From NCBI RefSeq assembly GCF_000744835.1, contig NZ_JQMS01000001.1, positions 2,914,001-2,978,000 on the forward strand: 64,000 nucleotides of DNA, in the 5' to 3' direction. Below are positions 1 to 8,973 of the stretch, piece by piece (the stretch's first letter is position 1; each line of letters opens with the position of its first letter). The notes under the pieces were generated by a model. The model was not told where the DNA came from. It did not search any database and saw nothing but the letters and a program-made list of their open reading frames with translations. The stretch is from Flavobacterium sp. 83 (GTDB taxonomy: Bacteria; Bacteroidota; Bacteroidia; Flavobacteriales; Flavobacteriaceae). A program made the translations under genes and the position numbers.

Positions 1-449
1 ACAGTTCCTTCACAAATAGGAGCTACAGCGGTAAATGATGGAATTGTACCTGAATTTACTGTAATTATCAATTTGGTTTTTGTAGCACACTGTCCTGAAT
101 TTGGGGTAAATGTATATTCAGTTGTTGTAATGTTGTTTAAAGCTGGAGACCAAGAACCTATAATATTGTTGTTTGATTTTATTGGCAAGGGAGCTAAAAC
201 TGTTCCTTCACAAATAGGAGTCACAGTAGTAAATGATGGGATTGTAACTGGATTTACTGTAATTATTAATTTGGTTTTTGTAGCACACTGTCCAGAATTT
301 GGTGTAAAAGTATATTCAGTTGTTGTAATGTTGTTTAAAGCTGGAGACCAAGTTCCTATGATGCCGTTATTAGATTGTAAAGGAAGTGCAGCAAGAAACT
401 CTCCTTCACAAATAGAAGGAACCGCAGCAAATGTTGGAGTTGTTATTGA
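1..449 (-). repeat. 198-bp tandem coding repeats of the adhesin
   Basis: Two full units (252-449 and 54-251) and part of a third (1-53) follow one another with a period of exactly 198 bp (66 codons), so the frame is kept. The stretch around 71-160 is almost identical to that around 269-358. Each unit ends in a lysine-rich strand before ITVN. The high nucleotide identity suggests recent duplication or gene conversion. Confidence 0.85.
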
Positions 450-998
450 GTTTACAGTAATTATTCCGCTTATACTTGCGTTTGTCCCGCAACCTCCAGA
501 AGTAGAAATAGTATAATTAAATATACCTGTATTAGTTGCAATTCCCTTAATAGTAAATTGATTTCCAACTAAACTAGTTGTTACACCTGTGGGTAAACTA
601 CCTAAGGTTAATGCAGCAGTTGTTGCACCTCCATCAATTGTAAAAATTATATCTGAAATAGTTTCATTTTCACAAATTTGTTGTGAACTTGCTCCTTGAG
701 TAACACTTAATGTGGGACTTATTAAGCAAGCGTCAAGCACGCAGGATATTGAATTTGGTCCAAAGCAATCTGCCGGCGTGCCTGTTGGAGTAACTGTTAT
801 CACAACAGTTTCACCAGACGGAACATTTGGAACTGTATAGGTATAAACACTACCAAGATATCCAACATCCACAATAGGGTTATTTCCTATTTGATACGAA
901 ACAGAAAATGTTGCTGTTCCTAGGGCCAGCCAATCAAAGGTGATCGAATTAGCGGTTTTTGCACCACAATAAAGATAGGGAGTCGCAATGGTGCTGAA
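1..998 (-). pseudogene. Downstream part of interrupted repeat-rich secreted adhesin (runs off left edge)
   Basis: On the minus strand this stretch is open in the same frame as the ORF ending at 999 and is separated from it only by the TAA at 999-1001. Read from 998 downward it encodes an FN3-like segment, then an Ig-like segment beginning about ISPTLSVTQG, then tandem 66-residue units with the core PxICEG-LPLxSNN-GTWSPALNNITTTEYTFTPNSGQC. It has no start codon of its own with a signal peptide. Such modules are typical of very large Bacteroidetes surface proteins with a T9SS C-terminal domain, but that end lies outside the window. I infer it was one gene with 999-2030; sequencing error or stop readthrough are the alternatives. 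Confidence 0.7.
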
Positions 999-2030
999 TT
1001 AAATTTTTATTTCATCATTAACGGGACAAGTTGCCCCAAAAGGAAAAGCTTGAACAGAATATAAGCCGGACTGATTAACAGTAATTTGTGGCCCAAATTC
1101 TCCGGGAATTACATTGCCGTTGAAGCGCCATTCATGAATTTCGCTACCATTTAATCCTGAATTTAATACATGGTTTGAAGCACTGCATATTTTCAGGTCA
1201 GGTCCTAAATTAATTGCAGGAGAACTAAAACTCGCACCTTCTATAAATACAGCCGAATCATAATTATTGTCCCCAACATTAGCAATGGCTAACTTTATAT
1301 GATAAGTTTCACCGCAAATTACATTGGCATTTGCTGCTAGGACCTTAGTAAATCCATCATATTGTATGGTTGAACCTCCTTCATTATTAACATAGTATGC
1401 ACAATATTCACAAGGTCCTGTATTTGAATTTCCATTATTCAAATTGTTTATGGAGACAGGAAGTACAGTACTTGGTATGAGAGCTATATTTTTGGCGCCA
1501 CCAGAAAAAGGCCCCGTTATTCCTGGACCACTTAAGAAAAAACCAAAATTATCATTATAAGAATCATTAACAAATTCGGGATACTCTTCTGAAGCAAAAA
1601 CAAAATTAAAACTTAATTTATTTCCAACTGGAACAAAATCAAATTCGAGAATAGCAACGTTCTTAATCAATTGATTGTTAGAAAGAATTTTTAAGTCATT
1701 GTCTCCTACAAAAGGATTTGAAGTGGGTAACGTAGCTAAATCTCGGTCATTTGGTCCCACGGCAATTGCAGAATTACCCGTACTCAAAATTATTCCTTTA
1801 TCAATCCCAATATTGGTAGTTGTACCGTTAGTAAAAAGTCCTACCTGATCACTAAGTGAATTTGCACTAACTGCAGAGCCATTAAATTTAATATTTGAAG
1901 CGTTTATCCCTTGTCCTACAACAACATTTTGGACTAATTGCAATGGTGTTTGTGTGGTATTATCTATAACTAATTGAGCATTGACAGCGCAATTAACCAG
2001 TATTAAAAATAATAAAAAATTTCTTTTCAT
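999..2030 (-). CDS. Choice-of-anchor L domain protein, N-terminal part of interrupted adhesin
   Basis: This 343-residue ORF starts with a signal peptide (MKRNFLLFLILVNCAVNAQ), so the product is exported. The segment with LSFNFVFASEEYPEFV, NDNFGFFLSGPGI and a GETYHIKLAIANVGD strand matches the choice-of-anchor L domain found at the N terminus of many secreted Bacteroidetes proteins. An Ig/PKD-like domain follows (about residues 275-343, LGPDLKICSASNHVL to NQSGLYSVQAF) and stops abruptly at NDEIKI. No sorting domain is present on this piece. The next codons after the TAA continue in frame with adhesin-like sequence, so the ORF is most likely the front of a larger gene. On its own it would be secreted to the periplasm but not carried by T9SS. 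Confidence 0.75.
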   Translation of the reverse strand: MKRNFLLFLILVNCAVNAQLVIDNTTQTPLQLVQNVVVGQGINASNIKFNGSAVSANSLSDQVGLFTNGTTTNIGIDKGIILSTGNSAIAVGPNDRDLATLPTSNPFVGDNDLKILSNNQLIKNVAILEFDFVPVGNKLSFNFVFASEEYPEFVNDSYNDNFGFFLSGPGITGPFSGGAKNIALIPSTVLPVSINNLNNGNSNTGPCEYCAYYVNNEGGSTIQYDGFTKVLAANANVICGETYHIKLAIANVGDNNYDSAVFIEGASFSSPAINLGPDLKICSASNHVLNSGLNGSEIHEWRFNGNVIPGEFGPQITVNQSGLYSVQAFPFGATCPVNDEIKI

Positions 2031-2101
2031 TTAATCGACTTAGGGCAATTGATAATTTAATATTCTAAAATGAAAAGCCCCAAACCTTCATTTTATGATG
2101 A

Positions 2102-2109
2102 CAAATATA
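2102..2109 (-). promoter_or_regulatory. -7 element (TATATTTG) for the adhesin gene
   Basis: On the minus strand the octamer fits the Bacteroidetes TAnnTTTG consensus and lies about 70 nt upstream of the start codon at 2030. I see no TTG at 17-23 nt upstream, so only the -7 half is supported. Confidence 0.4.
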
Positions 2110-2271
2110 GGTAACAGAATAATAATACTTTTCTGATTTTTATAAATAATTGTAAAAGACTTCATTAAAACTTAAAAATTTGACATCTACGCTTTTAATT
2201 AACTTTCTAATCTTGAATAGCAATCTATTTTAATATTCATTTTCTTATATTTACCAACTCAATATTTTCTT

Positions 2272-4797
2272 ATGAAAAAAAGCTACTATTTACTATTTAC
2301 ATTATTTTTAATTACAGGAGTTAATGCTCAAGTAATTAATTTTCCTGACGTTAAATTTAAAAATAAATTATTAGAAGCTTATGACAATAGTTTTATCGCT
2401 AAAGATAAAAATGGACAAAAAATTAAAATTGACATAAATAATGACAGTGAAATTCAATATAGCGAAGCGCTAAATGTTGTAGAATTAAATCTTAATTTCT
2501 TCAATATTTCTGACTTAAATGGAATAGAAAATTTTACAAATCTTAAAGTATTACAATGTCTCGGTAATGAATTAACAAAACTTGATACATCAGGATTAAA
2601 TGATTTAACTGCCTTGTATTGCTCTGGTAATAAAATTACAACTTTAAGTATTTTGAATTCTAAAAATTTAGAGGTCCTTGAATGTCATTCTAATCCATCA
2701 TTAGATTTAAATGTGAGTGAATTGAAAAAACTCAAAACATTAAATTGCGAATATAGTAATTTGATTAATTTGAATTTGAGTGGATTAAGTTATTTAGAAA
2801 ATCTAAAATGCAACAATAATCAATTAATTAGTTTAAACCTATCTGGTGCCATCAGTTTAAATTATCTTAAATGTGATTACAACAAATTACAAAAACTAGA
2901 TGTTTCAGATTGCATTAATCTTGAAACAATAGTTTGTGATAATAATAAAATTGCTAGCTTAAATTTAGATGGATTGGTAAAAATGAGCGCGCTACTATGT
3001 AATGATAATATGCTTACAGATATAAGTTTTAATGGCTTGATAAATCTTTTCAATTTTAAATGTAATAATAATCAACTCAAAAATTTAGATTTAAGACCTT
3101 TGAAAAGACTTACATATTTATATTGTGGTAATAATTTTATAGAAAATATAGATTTTACTGGTGTCAGTGAACTTTTAATCTTGCATTGTGAAAACAACCA
3201 ATTAACTAATTTAGATTTATCTAGTGTAACTTACATGTATGATTTATTTTGCGCTCATAATAAATTAATTTCAATCAATTTAAAGAATGGTAGTTCAGAT
3301 AGCCAACTTCTTTTTGGGGACAATCCAGATTTAAAATTTATTTGTGTTGACGAGAGTCAGGTTGAATTTGTTACTTTTTTGATAAAAACTTCCAATCAAA
3401 CAAATTGTGTTGTAAATTCTTATTGCTCTTTTACTCCTGGAGGAATATTTTATACTATAAAAGGGAAAACAATTTTAGACAGCAACAATAATGGTTGTGA
3501 TACTTCCGATTTAAGTTATCCAAATTTAAATTTTTCGATCAGTAATGGAACAAACAGTGGAAATATAATTTCTAATAGTTCTGGGGATTATAATATTCCT
3601 GTTGGAGAAGGAACTCATACAATTACTACCAATATAGAAAATCCAAATTATTTTACTATTTCACCAACTTCAGTTAATGTAACTTTCCCAGCACAAGCAA
3701 GTCCATTTCTGCAATATTTCTGTGTCACTCCAAATGGGAATCATCCAGATTTAGAAGTTACTTTTCTACCAATAATCCCTGCGAGACCCGGATTTGATGC
3801 TACCTATAAAATCATTTACAAAAACAAAGGAACGAAAATACAATCTGGTTCAGTAAACCTAAGTTTTAATGATACTGTTTTAGATTATATATCAGCAATT
3901 CCAGCAGTAAATAGTCAAGTTACAGATAAACTAACTTGGGATTATACCAATTTAAAACCTTTTGAAAGTCGTGAAATTACAGTTACTTTGAATGTTAACT
4001 CGCCAATGGAAACTCCTGCAGTAAATATTGGGGATCGTTTGAGTTTTAATGCGCTTATTAATCCAGTTACTGGCGATGAAAAGCCTGTTGACAATTCTTC
4101 GGCTTTGCGCCAAAGTGTGGTTGGTTCTTTTGACCCTAATGATAAAACTTGTTTGGAAGGAGATGTTATTACTCCAAGTTTGATAGGGGAATATGTGCAT
4201 TATTTAATTCGTTTTGAAAATACCGGAACTTATCCTGCCCAAAATATTGTGGTGAAAGATTTGATCGATTTAACCAAATTTGATATTTCAACTTTAGTTC
4301 CTACCAAAGCCAGTCATGACTTTGTAACTAAAATAACTGATGGAAATAAAGTAGAATTTATTTTTGAAAACATCAATTTGCCTTTTGATAATGCAACGAA
4401 TGACGGTTATATTGCTTTCAAAATCAAAACGCTGCCTACGCTTGTTACAGGTGATTCTTTTGCAAACGAAGCCAATATTTATTTCGATTATAATTTCCCG
4501 ATTCTGACTAATAAAGCTACGTCGACTTTCAAAACATTAGGCGTTTCAGATTTTGAGTTTGCTAATTATTTTAGAGTGTATCCAAATCCTGTAAACGACA
4601 TTTTGAATGTTGCTTTGAAAAAATCGATAGAAGTGCAGTCAATGGCAGTTTATGATATTTTGGGACAGTTAGTTATTGCAGTTCCAAATGCACAAGCCGT
4701 TTCAAAAATTGATGTTTCTAAATTAAAGACAGGAAATTATTTTTTAAAAATAAACTCGGATAGAGGAACTTATAGTACAAAGATTATTAAAAATTAA
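2272..4797 (+). CDS. Leucine-rich-repeat protein with type A T9SS sorting domain
   Basis: An 841-residue secreted protein. A signal peptide (residues 1-19, ending VNAQ) is followed by about a dozen leucine-rich repeats of roughly 21 residues with the pattern LxxLxCxxNxLxxLdLs (about residues 65-355). Next comes an SdrD_B-like segment (about 385-490, IKGKTILDSNNNGC and SSGDYNIPVGEG), then a DUF11/DUF7619-like domain (about 490-755, GSFDPNDKTC, IRFENTGTYPAQNIVVKDL, IYFDYNFPI). The C terminus (about 765-841, YFRVYPNPVND to KLKTGNYFLKI) is a type A T9SS sorting domain, so I infer export across the outer membrane and possible surface anchoring. The ligand is unknown. It is monocistronic and divergent from the adhesin gene. 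Confidence 0.9.
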   Translation: MKKSYYLLFTLFLITGVNAQVINFPDVKFKNKLLEAYDNSFIAKDKNGQKIKIDINNDSEIQYSEALNVVELNLNFFNISDLNGIENFTNLKVLQCLGNELTKLDTSGLNDLTALYCSGNKITTLSILNSKNLEVLECHSNPSLDLNVSELKKLKTLNCEYSNLINLNLSGLSYLENLKCNNNQLISLNLSGAISLNYLKCDYNKLQKLDVSDCINLETIVCDNNKIASLNLDGLVKMSALLCNDNMLTDISFNGLINLFNFKCNNNQLKNLDLRPLKRLTYLYCGNNFIENIDFTGVSELLILHCENNQLTNLDLSSVTYMYDLFCAHNKLISINLKNGSSDSQLLFGDNPDLKFICVDESQVEFVTFLIKTSNQTNCVVNSYCSFTPGGIFYTIKGKTILDSNNNGCDTSDLSYPNLNFSISNGTNSGNIISNSSGDYNIPVGEGTHTITTNIENPNYFTISPTSVNVTFPAQASPFLQYFCVTPNGNHPDLEVTFLPIIPARPGFDATYKIIYKNKGTKIQSGSVNLSFNDTVLDYISAIPAVNSQVTDKLTWDYTNLKPFESREITVTLNVNSPMETPAVNIGDRLSFNALINPVTGDEKPVDNSSALRQSVVGSFDPNDKTCLEGDVITPSLIGEYVHYLIRFENTGTYPAQNIVVKDLIDLTKFDISTLVPTKASHDFVTKITDGNKVEFIFENINLPFDNATNDGYIAFKIKTLPTLVTGDSFANEANIYFDYNFPILTNKATSTFKTLGVSDFEFANYFRVYPNPVNDILNVALKKSIEVQSMAVYDILGQLVIAVPNAQAVSKIDVSKLKTGNYFLKINSDRGTYSTKIIKN

Positions 4798-5136
4798 GTT
4801 TTAAATGCTACTTTATCTAATTGTATAAAGTAATAAATAAGCCTAATTTTATTTTTTAAATAATTAATACATAAAACTATAGCTGTTTTAATGTTATTGG
4901 ATTTGCATTTTTTTTTTCAAACCACAATTATTGCTATATTTGACGGGTGTAAAATAGCGCTGATAGTCCCTAAGTTTTGGGAGAAATCCTTTTATGTTTT
5001 TGTCTTTGCGAAGAACGAAGCAATCTAAACATAAATGATTATTTACCAATTTAATATTTATTTTGGTGTTCAGTGATTTCTATTTGAAACGAATAGCAGG
5101 AATAGCTACAAATAAAAAAATAACTAATTTTAGAAC
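4798..5136. other. Intergenic region before fabG
   Basis: This 339-bp gap holds no convincing gene. It contains an isolated -7 like octamer TATATTTG at 4935-4942 without a well-spaced TTG, and a repeat element at 4955-5109 described separately. Confidence 0.6.
4955..5109 (+). repeat. Flavobacterium-type intergenic repeat element, copy 1
   Basis: It begins TAGCGCTGATAG, contains GAAATCCTTTTATG, then CTTTGCGAAGAACGAAGCAA, and ends AATAGCAGGAATAGCTAC. The element at 61125-61228 follows the same order: TAGCCCCGATGG, GAAATCCTATTGTG, AGATTATAG, AGCGGGAC, TAGCTCC. I recall similar non-coding elements in many Flavobacterium intergenic regions; their function is not known to me. Boundaries are approximate. 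Confidence 0.6.
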
Positions 5137-5883
5137 ATGAAATTACTAGAAGGAAAAGTTGCCATAATTACAGGCGCAAGCCGCGGAATTGGAAAAGGAA
5201 TTGCAGAAGTTTTTGCGAAACACGGTGCAAATGTTGCATTTACTTATAGTTCATCAGTAGAGTCTGCTTTGGCACTTGAAAATGAATTGAACGCTTTAGG
5301 AATTAAAGCCAAAGGATATCAATCAAATGCTGCCGATTTTAATGAAGCGCAAACATTTGTAGATGCAGTTTTAGCTGAATTCGGAACTGTTGATATTCTA
5401 ATAAACAATGCAGGAATTACTAAAGACAACCTTTTGATGCGTATGTCTGAAGGAGATTTCGATCAAGTAATTGATGTAAATTTGAAATCGGTTTTTAACA
5501 TGACTAAAGCGATTCAAAGAACTTTCTTAAAACAACGTTCCGGATCAATAATCAACATGAGCTCAGTAGTAGGAGTAAAGGGAAATGCGGGTCAAACTAA
5601 TTATGCGGCTTCTAAAGCAGGAGTAATTGGGTTTTCAAAATCAGTAGCTCTGGAATTAGGCTCTCGTAATATTCGTTGTAACGTAATTGCGCCAGGATTT
5701 ATAGAAACCGAAATGACAGCCAAATTAAACGAAGATGTTGTGAAAGGATGGAGAGACGGAATTCCGTTGAAACGTGGTGGAACAACTGAAGATGTTGCTA
5801 ATGCGTGTCTTTTCTTTGCATCAGATATGAGTGCTTATGTTACTGGCCAAGTCATGAATGTTTGTGGTGGAATGCTTACCTAA
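5137..5883 (+). CDS. fabG: 3-oxoacyl-ACP reductase FabG
   Basis: A 248-residue classical short-chain dehydrogenase, the usual FabG length. It reduces 3-oxoacyl-ACP to 3-hydroxyacyl-ACP with NADPH in the cytosolic fatty-acid elongation cycle. Visible features are the TGASRGIG cofactor loop (12-19), NNAG (90-93), the catalytic S143, Y156 and K160 (SSVVGVKGN..TNYAASK), and a C-terminal GQVMNVCGGM strand close to that of FabG proteins. It is the first gene of a pair with the VWA-like membrane protein 59 bp downstream, with no evident functional link. Other SDRs share the motifs, but conservation along the whole length favours FabG. Confidence 0.92.
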   Translation: MKLLEGKVAIITGASRGIGKGIAEVFAKHGANVAFTYSSSVESALALENELNALGIKAKGYQSNAADFNEAQTFVDAVLAEFGTVDILINNAGITKDNLLMRMSEGDFDQVIDVNLKSVFNMTKAIQRTFLKQRSGSIINMSSVVGVKGNAGQTNYAASKAGVIGFSKSVALELGSRNIRCNVIAPGFIETEMTAKLNEDVVKGWRDGIPLKRGGTTEDVANACLFFASDMSAYVTGQVMNVCGGMLT

Positions 5884-5942
5884 ATTATTATAAATTATAA
5901 ATGATGAAAGAATTTGAATTTCATCATTTAAAATAACAAAGA

Positions 5943-7970
5943 ATGACAACAGCTACCGTTCTATTGATACTACTTTCTATAGTAATTGCTGGCGGTTTGT
6001 CATTTTTTCAATATTTTTATAAAGTCAAAAGTAAATCGAAAATCAATTTGCTTTTGGCTTTTTTGCGTTTCATGTCCATCTTTGGAATATTTTTATTATT
6101 GATTAATCCAATAATAACTAATAATACGCTGGAAACTATAAAAACACCATTACCAATTGTTGTTGATAATTCCAGTTCTATTTCATTCTTGAATGCTAAT
6201 AAAAAAGCATCAGAATTGTATCAAAAATTGATTTCGAATGCAGCCTTGCGAGGAAAGTTTGATATTCAATCGTATCAATTTGATAGTGAATTTCAACAAT
6301 CCGAAAAATTTGATTTTAAAGGAACGCAAACTAATCTCGATGTTGTCGCCAAAAACCTGAAAAGTATTTATAAAAATGTAGTTTTTCCAACCGTAATTAT
6401 TACTGACGGAAATCAAACTTCAGGCAACGATTATGTTTATGGTTTTGATACAGCTAATAAAGTATTTCCATTAATTGTAGGCGACACAACCACTTATTTA
6501 GATTTTAAAATAGACCAACTAAATGTAAATAAATATGCTTTTTACAAAAATAAGTTTCCTGTAGAGGCATTTTTGCGCTATTCAGGAACCAAAAATGTAA
6601 CTACTGATTTTATTATTTCACAAGGGAATATGGTTTTTAATAAACAATCAATTTCATTTTCTCCATCGAAAAAAACGGCAGTTGTTAATCTACTTTTACC
6701 TGCTAATAAAGTAGGACTACAAGTTTTTAAAGCCACGATTTCATCTAAAGAAAAAGAAAAAAACACCTATAATAATACTAAGAATTTTGCTGTAGAAGTG
6801 ATTGACCAGAAAACTAATATCGCTATTATTTCGGCTATAAATCATCCGGACATTGGTGCTTTGAAACATGCAATCGAAACGAATGCACAACGTAAAGTAA
6901 CTTTATTTAAACCTAATTATATCAAATCATTACAAGATTATACTATTTTAATTTTATACCAACCCACCACTGAATTTAAATCTATTTTTGATACAGCTAA
7001 ATTAGCCGGAATTAATACATTTATTATTACCGGAAACAATACAGATTTCAATTTTTTAAATCAGCAACAAAATAATTTGTCTTTCAAAATGAGCGGTCAA
7101 AAAGAAGATTATTTAGCGGAATTTAATTCTCAATTTAATCTCTTTGCAATTGATAATATTGGTTTCGAAAATTTTCCTCCTTTGCAAAATTCTTTTGGAA
7201 ATATAACTCCCAATGGAAACATTTCGGTATTGCTTTCGTCCAAAATAAGAAACATTGCTACTAATGCACCTTTATTGGCTTTTGCTGAAACTCAAGGCAA
7301 AAGAACGGCTTATTTTTTAGGGGAGAATAGTTGGAAATGGCGTTTACAAAGTCATATCGATAATCAATCTTTTGAGAAGTTTGATGTATTTATAGATAAG
7401 ATTATCCAGTTTTTGGCTTCTAATAATTCAAAAAAATCACTGGTTGTTACCCATGAAAGTTTTTATAATTCAGGAGAAGGAATTGAAATTTCTGCGCAAT
7501 ATTTCAATAAAAACTATGAGTTTGATGAGAAAGCTCGTTTGACAATTGCCGTAACTAATACTAAAACCAAACAAACTATAAATTTCGATTTATTAAAAAG
7601 CAATAATTCTTATCAAGTCAATCTTGATGGACTTACGGCTGGGAATTATGATTTTTCGGTGAAAGAATTAAATTCAAAAACTACCTATTCCAATCATTTT
7701 GAAATACTGGATTTTGACATCGAAAAACAATTCGTTAACCCAGATGTAGAGAAATTGACACAATTAGCTTCGCAAACACAAGGAAAAGCCTATTTTCCGG
7801 ATCAAATTGAGGTTTTAATGAAATCCCTTTTGGATAATGAAGAATACAAAACCGTTCAAAAGAATACTATGACTAAAACACCTTTGATTGATTGGTTTTG
7901 GTTACTCGTTTTAATTTCGATTTTTCTTTCAACCGAATGGTTTGTTAGAAAATATAACGGATTGTTGTAA
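5943..7970 (+). CDS. VWA-like domain membrane protein, function unknown
   Basis: A 675-residue protein with two N-terminal membrane segments (about 5-25 and 35-57) and one at the C terminus (about 645-668), so most of the chain lies on one side of the inner membrane. After the second segment comes a VWA-type fold with a recognisable MIDAS: D75-N-S-S-S, T130 in GTQTNLD and D155 in ITDGNQTSG. The later part has beta-rich segments of the kind seen in Bacteroidetes membrane proteins annotated as VWA-domain proteins. I infer metal-dependent protein binding in the periplasm; partners are unknown. The start ATG at 5943 gives a normal N-terminal hydrophobic segment. Confidence 0.75.
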   Translation: MTTATVLLILLSIVIAGGLSFFQYFYKVKSKSKINLLLAFLRFMSIFGIFLLLINPIITNNTLETIKTPLPIVVDNSSSISFLNANKKASELYQKLISNAALRGKFDIQSYQFDSEFQQSEKFDFKGTQTNLDVVAKNLKSIYKNVVFPTVIITDGNQTSGNDYVYGFDTANKVFPLIVGDTTTYLDFKIDQLNVNKYAFYKNKFPVEAFLRYSGTKNVTTDFIISQGNMVFNKQSISFSPSKKTAVVNLLLPANKVGLQVFKATISSKEKEKNTYNNTKNFAVEVIDQKTNIAIISAINHPDIGALKHAIETNAQRKVTLFKPNYIKSLQDYTILILYQPTTEFKSIFDTAKLAGINTFIITGNNTDFNFLNQQQNNLSFKMSGQKEDYLAEFNSQFNLFAIDNIGFENFPPLQNSFGNITPNGNISVLLSSKIRNIATNAPLLAFAETQGKRTAYFLGENSWKWRLQSHIDNQSFEKFDVFIDKIIQFLASNNSKKSLVVTHESFYNSGEGIEISAQYFNKNYEFDEKARLTIAVTNTKTKQTINFDLLKSNNSYQVNLDGLTAGNYDFSVKELNSKTTYSNHFEILDFDIEKQFVNPDVEKLTQLASQTQGKAYFPDQIEVLMKSLLDNEEYKTVQKNTMTKTPLIDWFWLLVLISIFLSTEWFVRKYNGLL

Positions 7971-8001
7971 ATTTAAATTCCATTTAATAAAAATATAAAT
8001 C

Positions 8002-8898
8002 ATGGATTTTAGATTAAAAGTATTTTTTACTGTCGCCAATAGATTGAGTTTTACTAAAGCAGCAACGGAATTATTCATTACGCAACCTGCCATTTCTAAG
8101 CATATCCAAGAGTTAGAGGAACAATATAAAATCAAACTTTTTGAAAGAAACGGTTCTAAAATTTCACTTACCAATGCTGGGGAAGTATTGCTTGAGCACA
8201 CTAAAAATATATTTGAAGTCTATAGAGAAATAGATTTTGACATGAGTGCATTGATCAATCAACAAAAAGGATTGCTTCGATTAGGAGCCAGCACAACAAT
8301 TTCTCAATATATAATTCCGCCTCTTTTGGCTCGCTTTCATCAAAAATTGCAGGATATAAAAGTAAATCTGTTAAACGGAAATACAGAGCAAATTGAAAAG
8401 GCTTTATTGAATAAAGAAATTGAAATAGGAATTGTAGAGGGACAATCTAAAAATCAATCTATCAAATATACTGAGTTTTTAAAAGATGAATTAGTTCTGG
8501 TCTGTAACAGTACCAATCCTTTAAGAAACAAAGAACGAGCTACTTTAGAGGATTTGAAAAAGCTGCGATTTGTAACTCGAGAACAGGGTTCTGGAACACT
8601 TGAAGTTATTGAACATGCACTAAAACCTTTTGGAATTAATCTCTGGCAATTGAAAATTGAAATGCAGTTAGGAAGTCCTGAAAGTATAAAATCCTATTTA
8701 ATAAATTCTGATTGTGTTGCTTTTATTTCCATTCATGCTATAGAAAAAGAACTTAAAAATAACGAATTGGTTATTCTTGATATTGATAATTTTGTGATTG
8801 AACGGTTTTTTTACATCATTACTTTACAAGGAAAGATAGATGGGATGTCAGAATTATTTATAAAAAACATATCAAGCTATTATAATTTAAAGTTATAG
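8002..8898 (+). CDS. LysR-family transcriptional regulator
   Basis: A 298-residue LysR-type regulator. The N-terminal winged helix-turn-helix is clear (residues 1-60, FTKAATELFITQPAISKHIQELEEQY), followed by a periplasmic-binding-protein-like effector domain (about 88-295) with LRLGASTTISQYIIPPLLARF and a GSGTLEVIEHAL effector loop. It resembles the CysB/YeiE-type branch. The next gene, 75 bp downstream in the same direction, encodes a YeiH-type transporter, a common pairing in other bacteria, so it probably controls that gene through the dyad at 8918-8943. The effector is unknown. Confidence 0.88.
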   Translation: MDFRLKVFFTVANRLSFTKAATELFITQPAISKHIQELEEQYKIKLFERNGSKISLTNAGEVLLEHTKNIFEVYREIDFDMSALINQQKGLLRLGASTTISQYIIPPLLARFHQKLQDIKVNLLNGNTEQIEKALLNKEIEIGIVEGQSKNQSIKYTEFLKDELVLVCNSTNPLRNKERATLEDLKKLRFVTREQGSGTLEVIEHALKPFGINLWQLKIEMQLGSPESIKSYLINSDCVAFISIHAIEKELKNNELVILDIDNFVIERFFYIITLQGKIDGMSELFIKNISSYYNLKL

Positions 8899-8917
8899 CA
8901 GATTGTTTTTTGCGATT

Positions 8918-8943
8918 GGTGAATACCGATTAATCTATTCACC
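8918..8943 (+). promoter_or_regulatory. Probable LysR operator: 26-bp interrupted palindrome
   Basis: GGTGAATA (8918-8925) and TATTCACC (8936-8943) are perfect inverted arms, and the centre holds the smaller palindrome GATTAATC (8928-8935). It lies between a LysR gene and its likely target, 31 bp before the target ATG. TTG at 8917-8919 and CACCTTTG at 8940-8947 would form an imperfect -33/-7 pair with 20-bp spacing, so the palindrome would overlap the promoter. There is no T tract, which argues against a terminator. Confidence 0.5.
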
Positions 8944-8973
8944 TTTGTAAAGTAATAATTCAATTATTTTACA

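Noticed and set aside
1..449. CRISPR or intergenic satellite
   Set aside because: The 198-bp units are in frame, code for a 66-residue module and have no spacers.
73..516. A 147-codon plus-strand ORF
   Set aside because: It is the antisense of the adhesin repeats, which create an open frame on the opposite strand. The minus-strand reading has recognisable adhesin domains.
4806..4840. Terminator after the LRR gene
   Set aside because: ACTTTAT/ATAAAGT can pair, but there is no GC pair cluster and no T run after it.
4935..4942. fabG promoter at TATATTTG
   Set aside because: It is about 200 bp from fabG with no TTG at normal spacing and the repeat element lies between, so I do not list it as a supported promoter.
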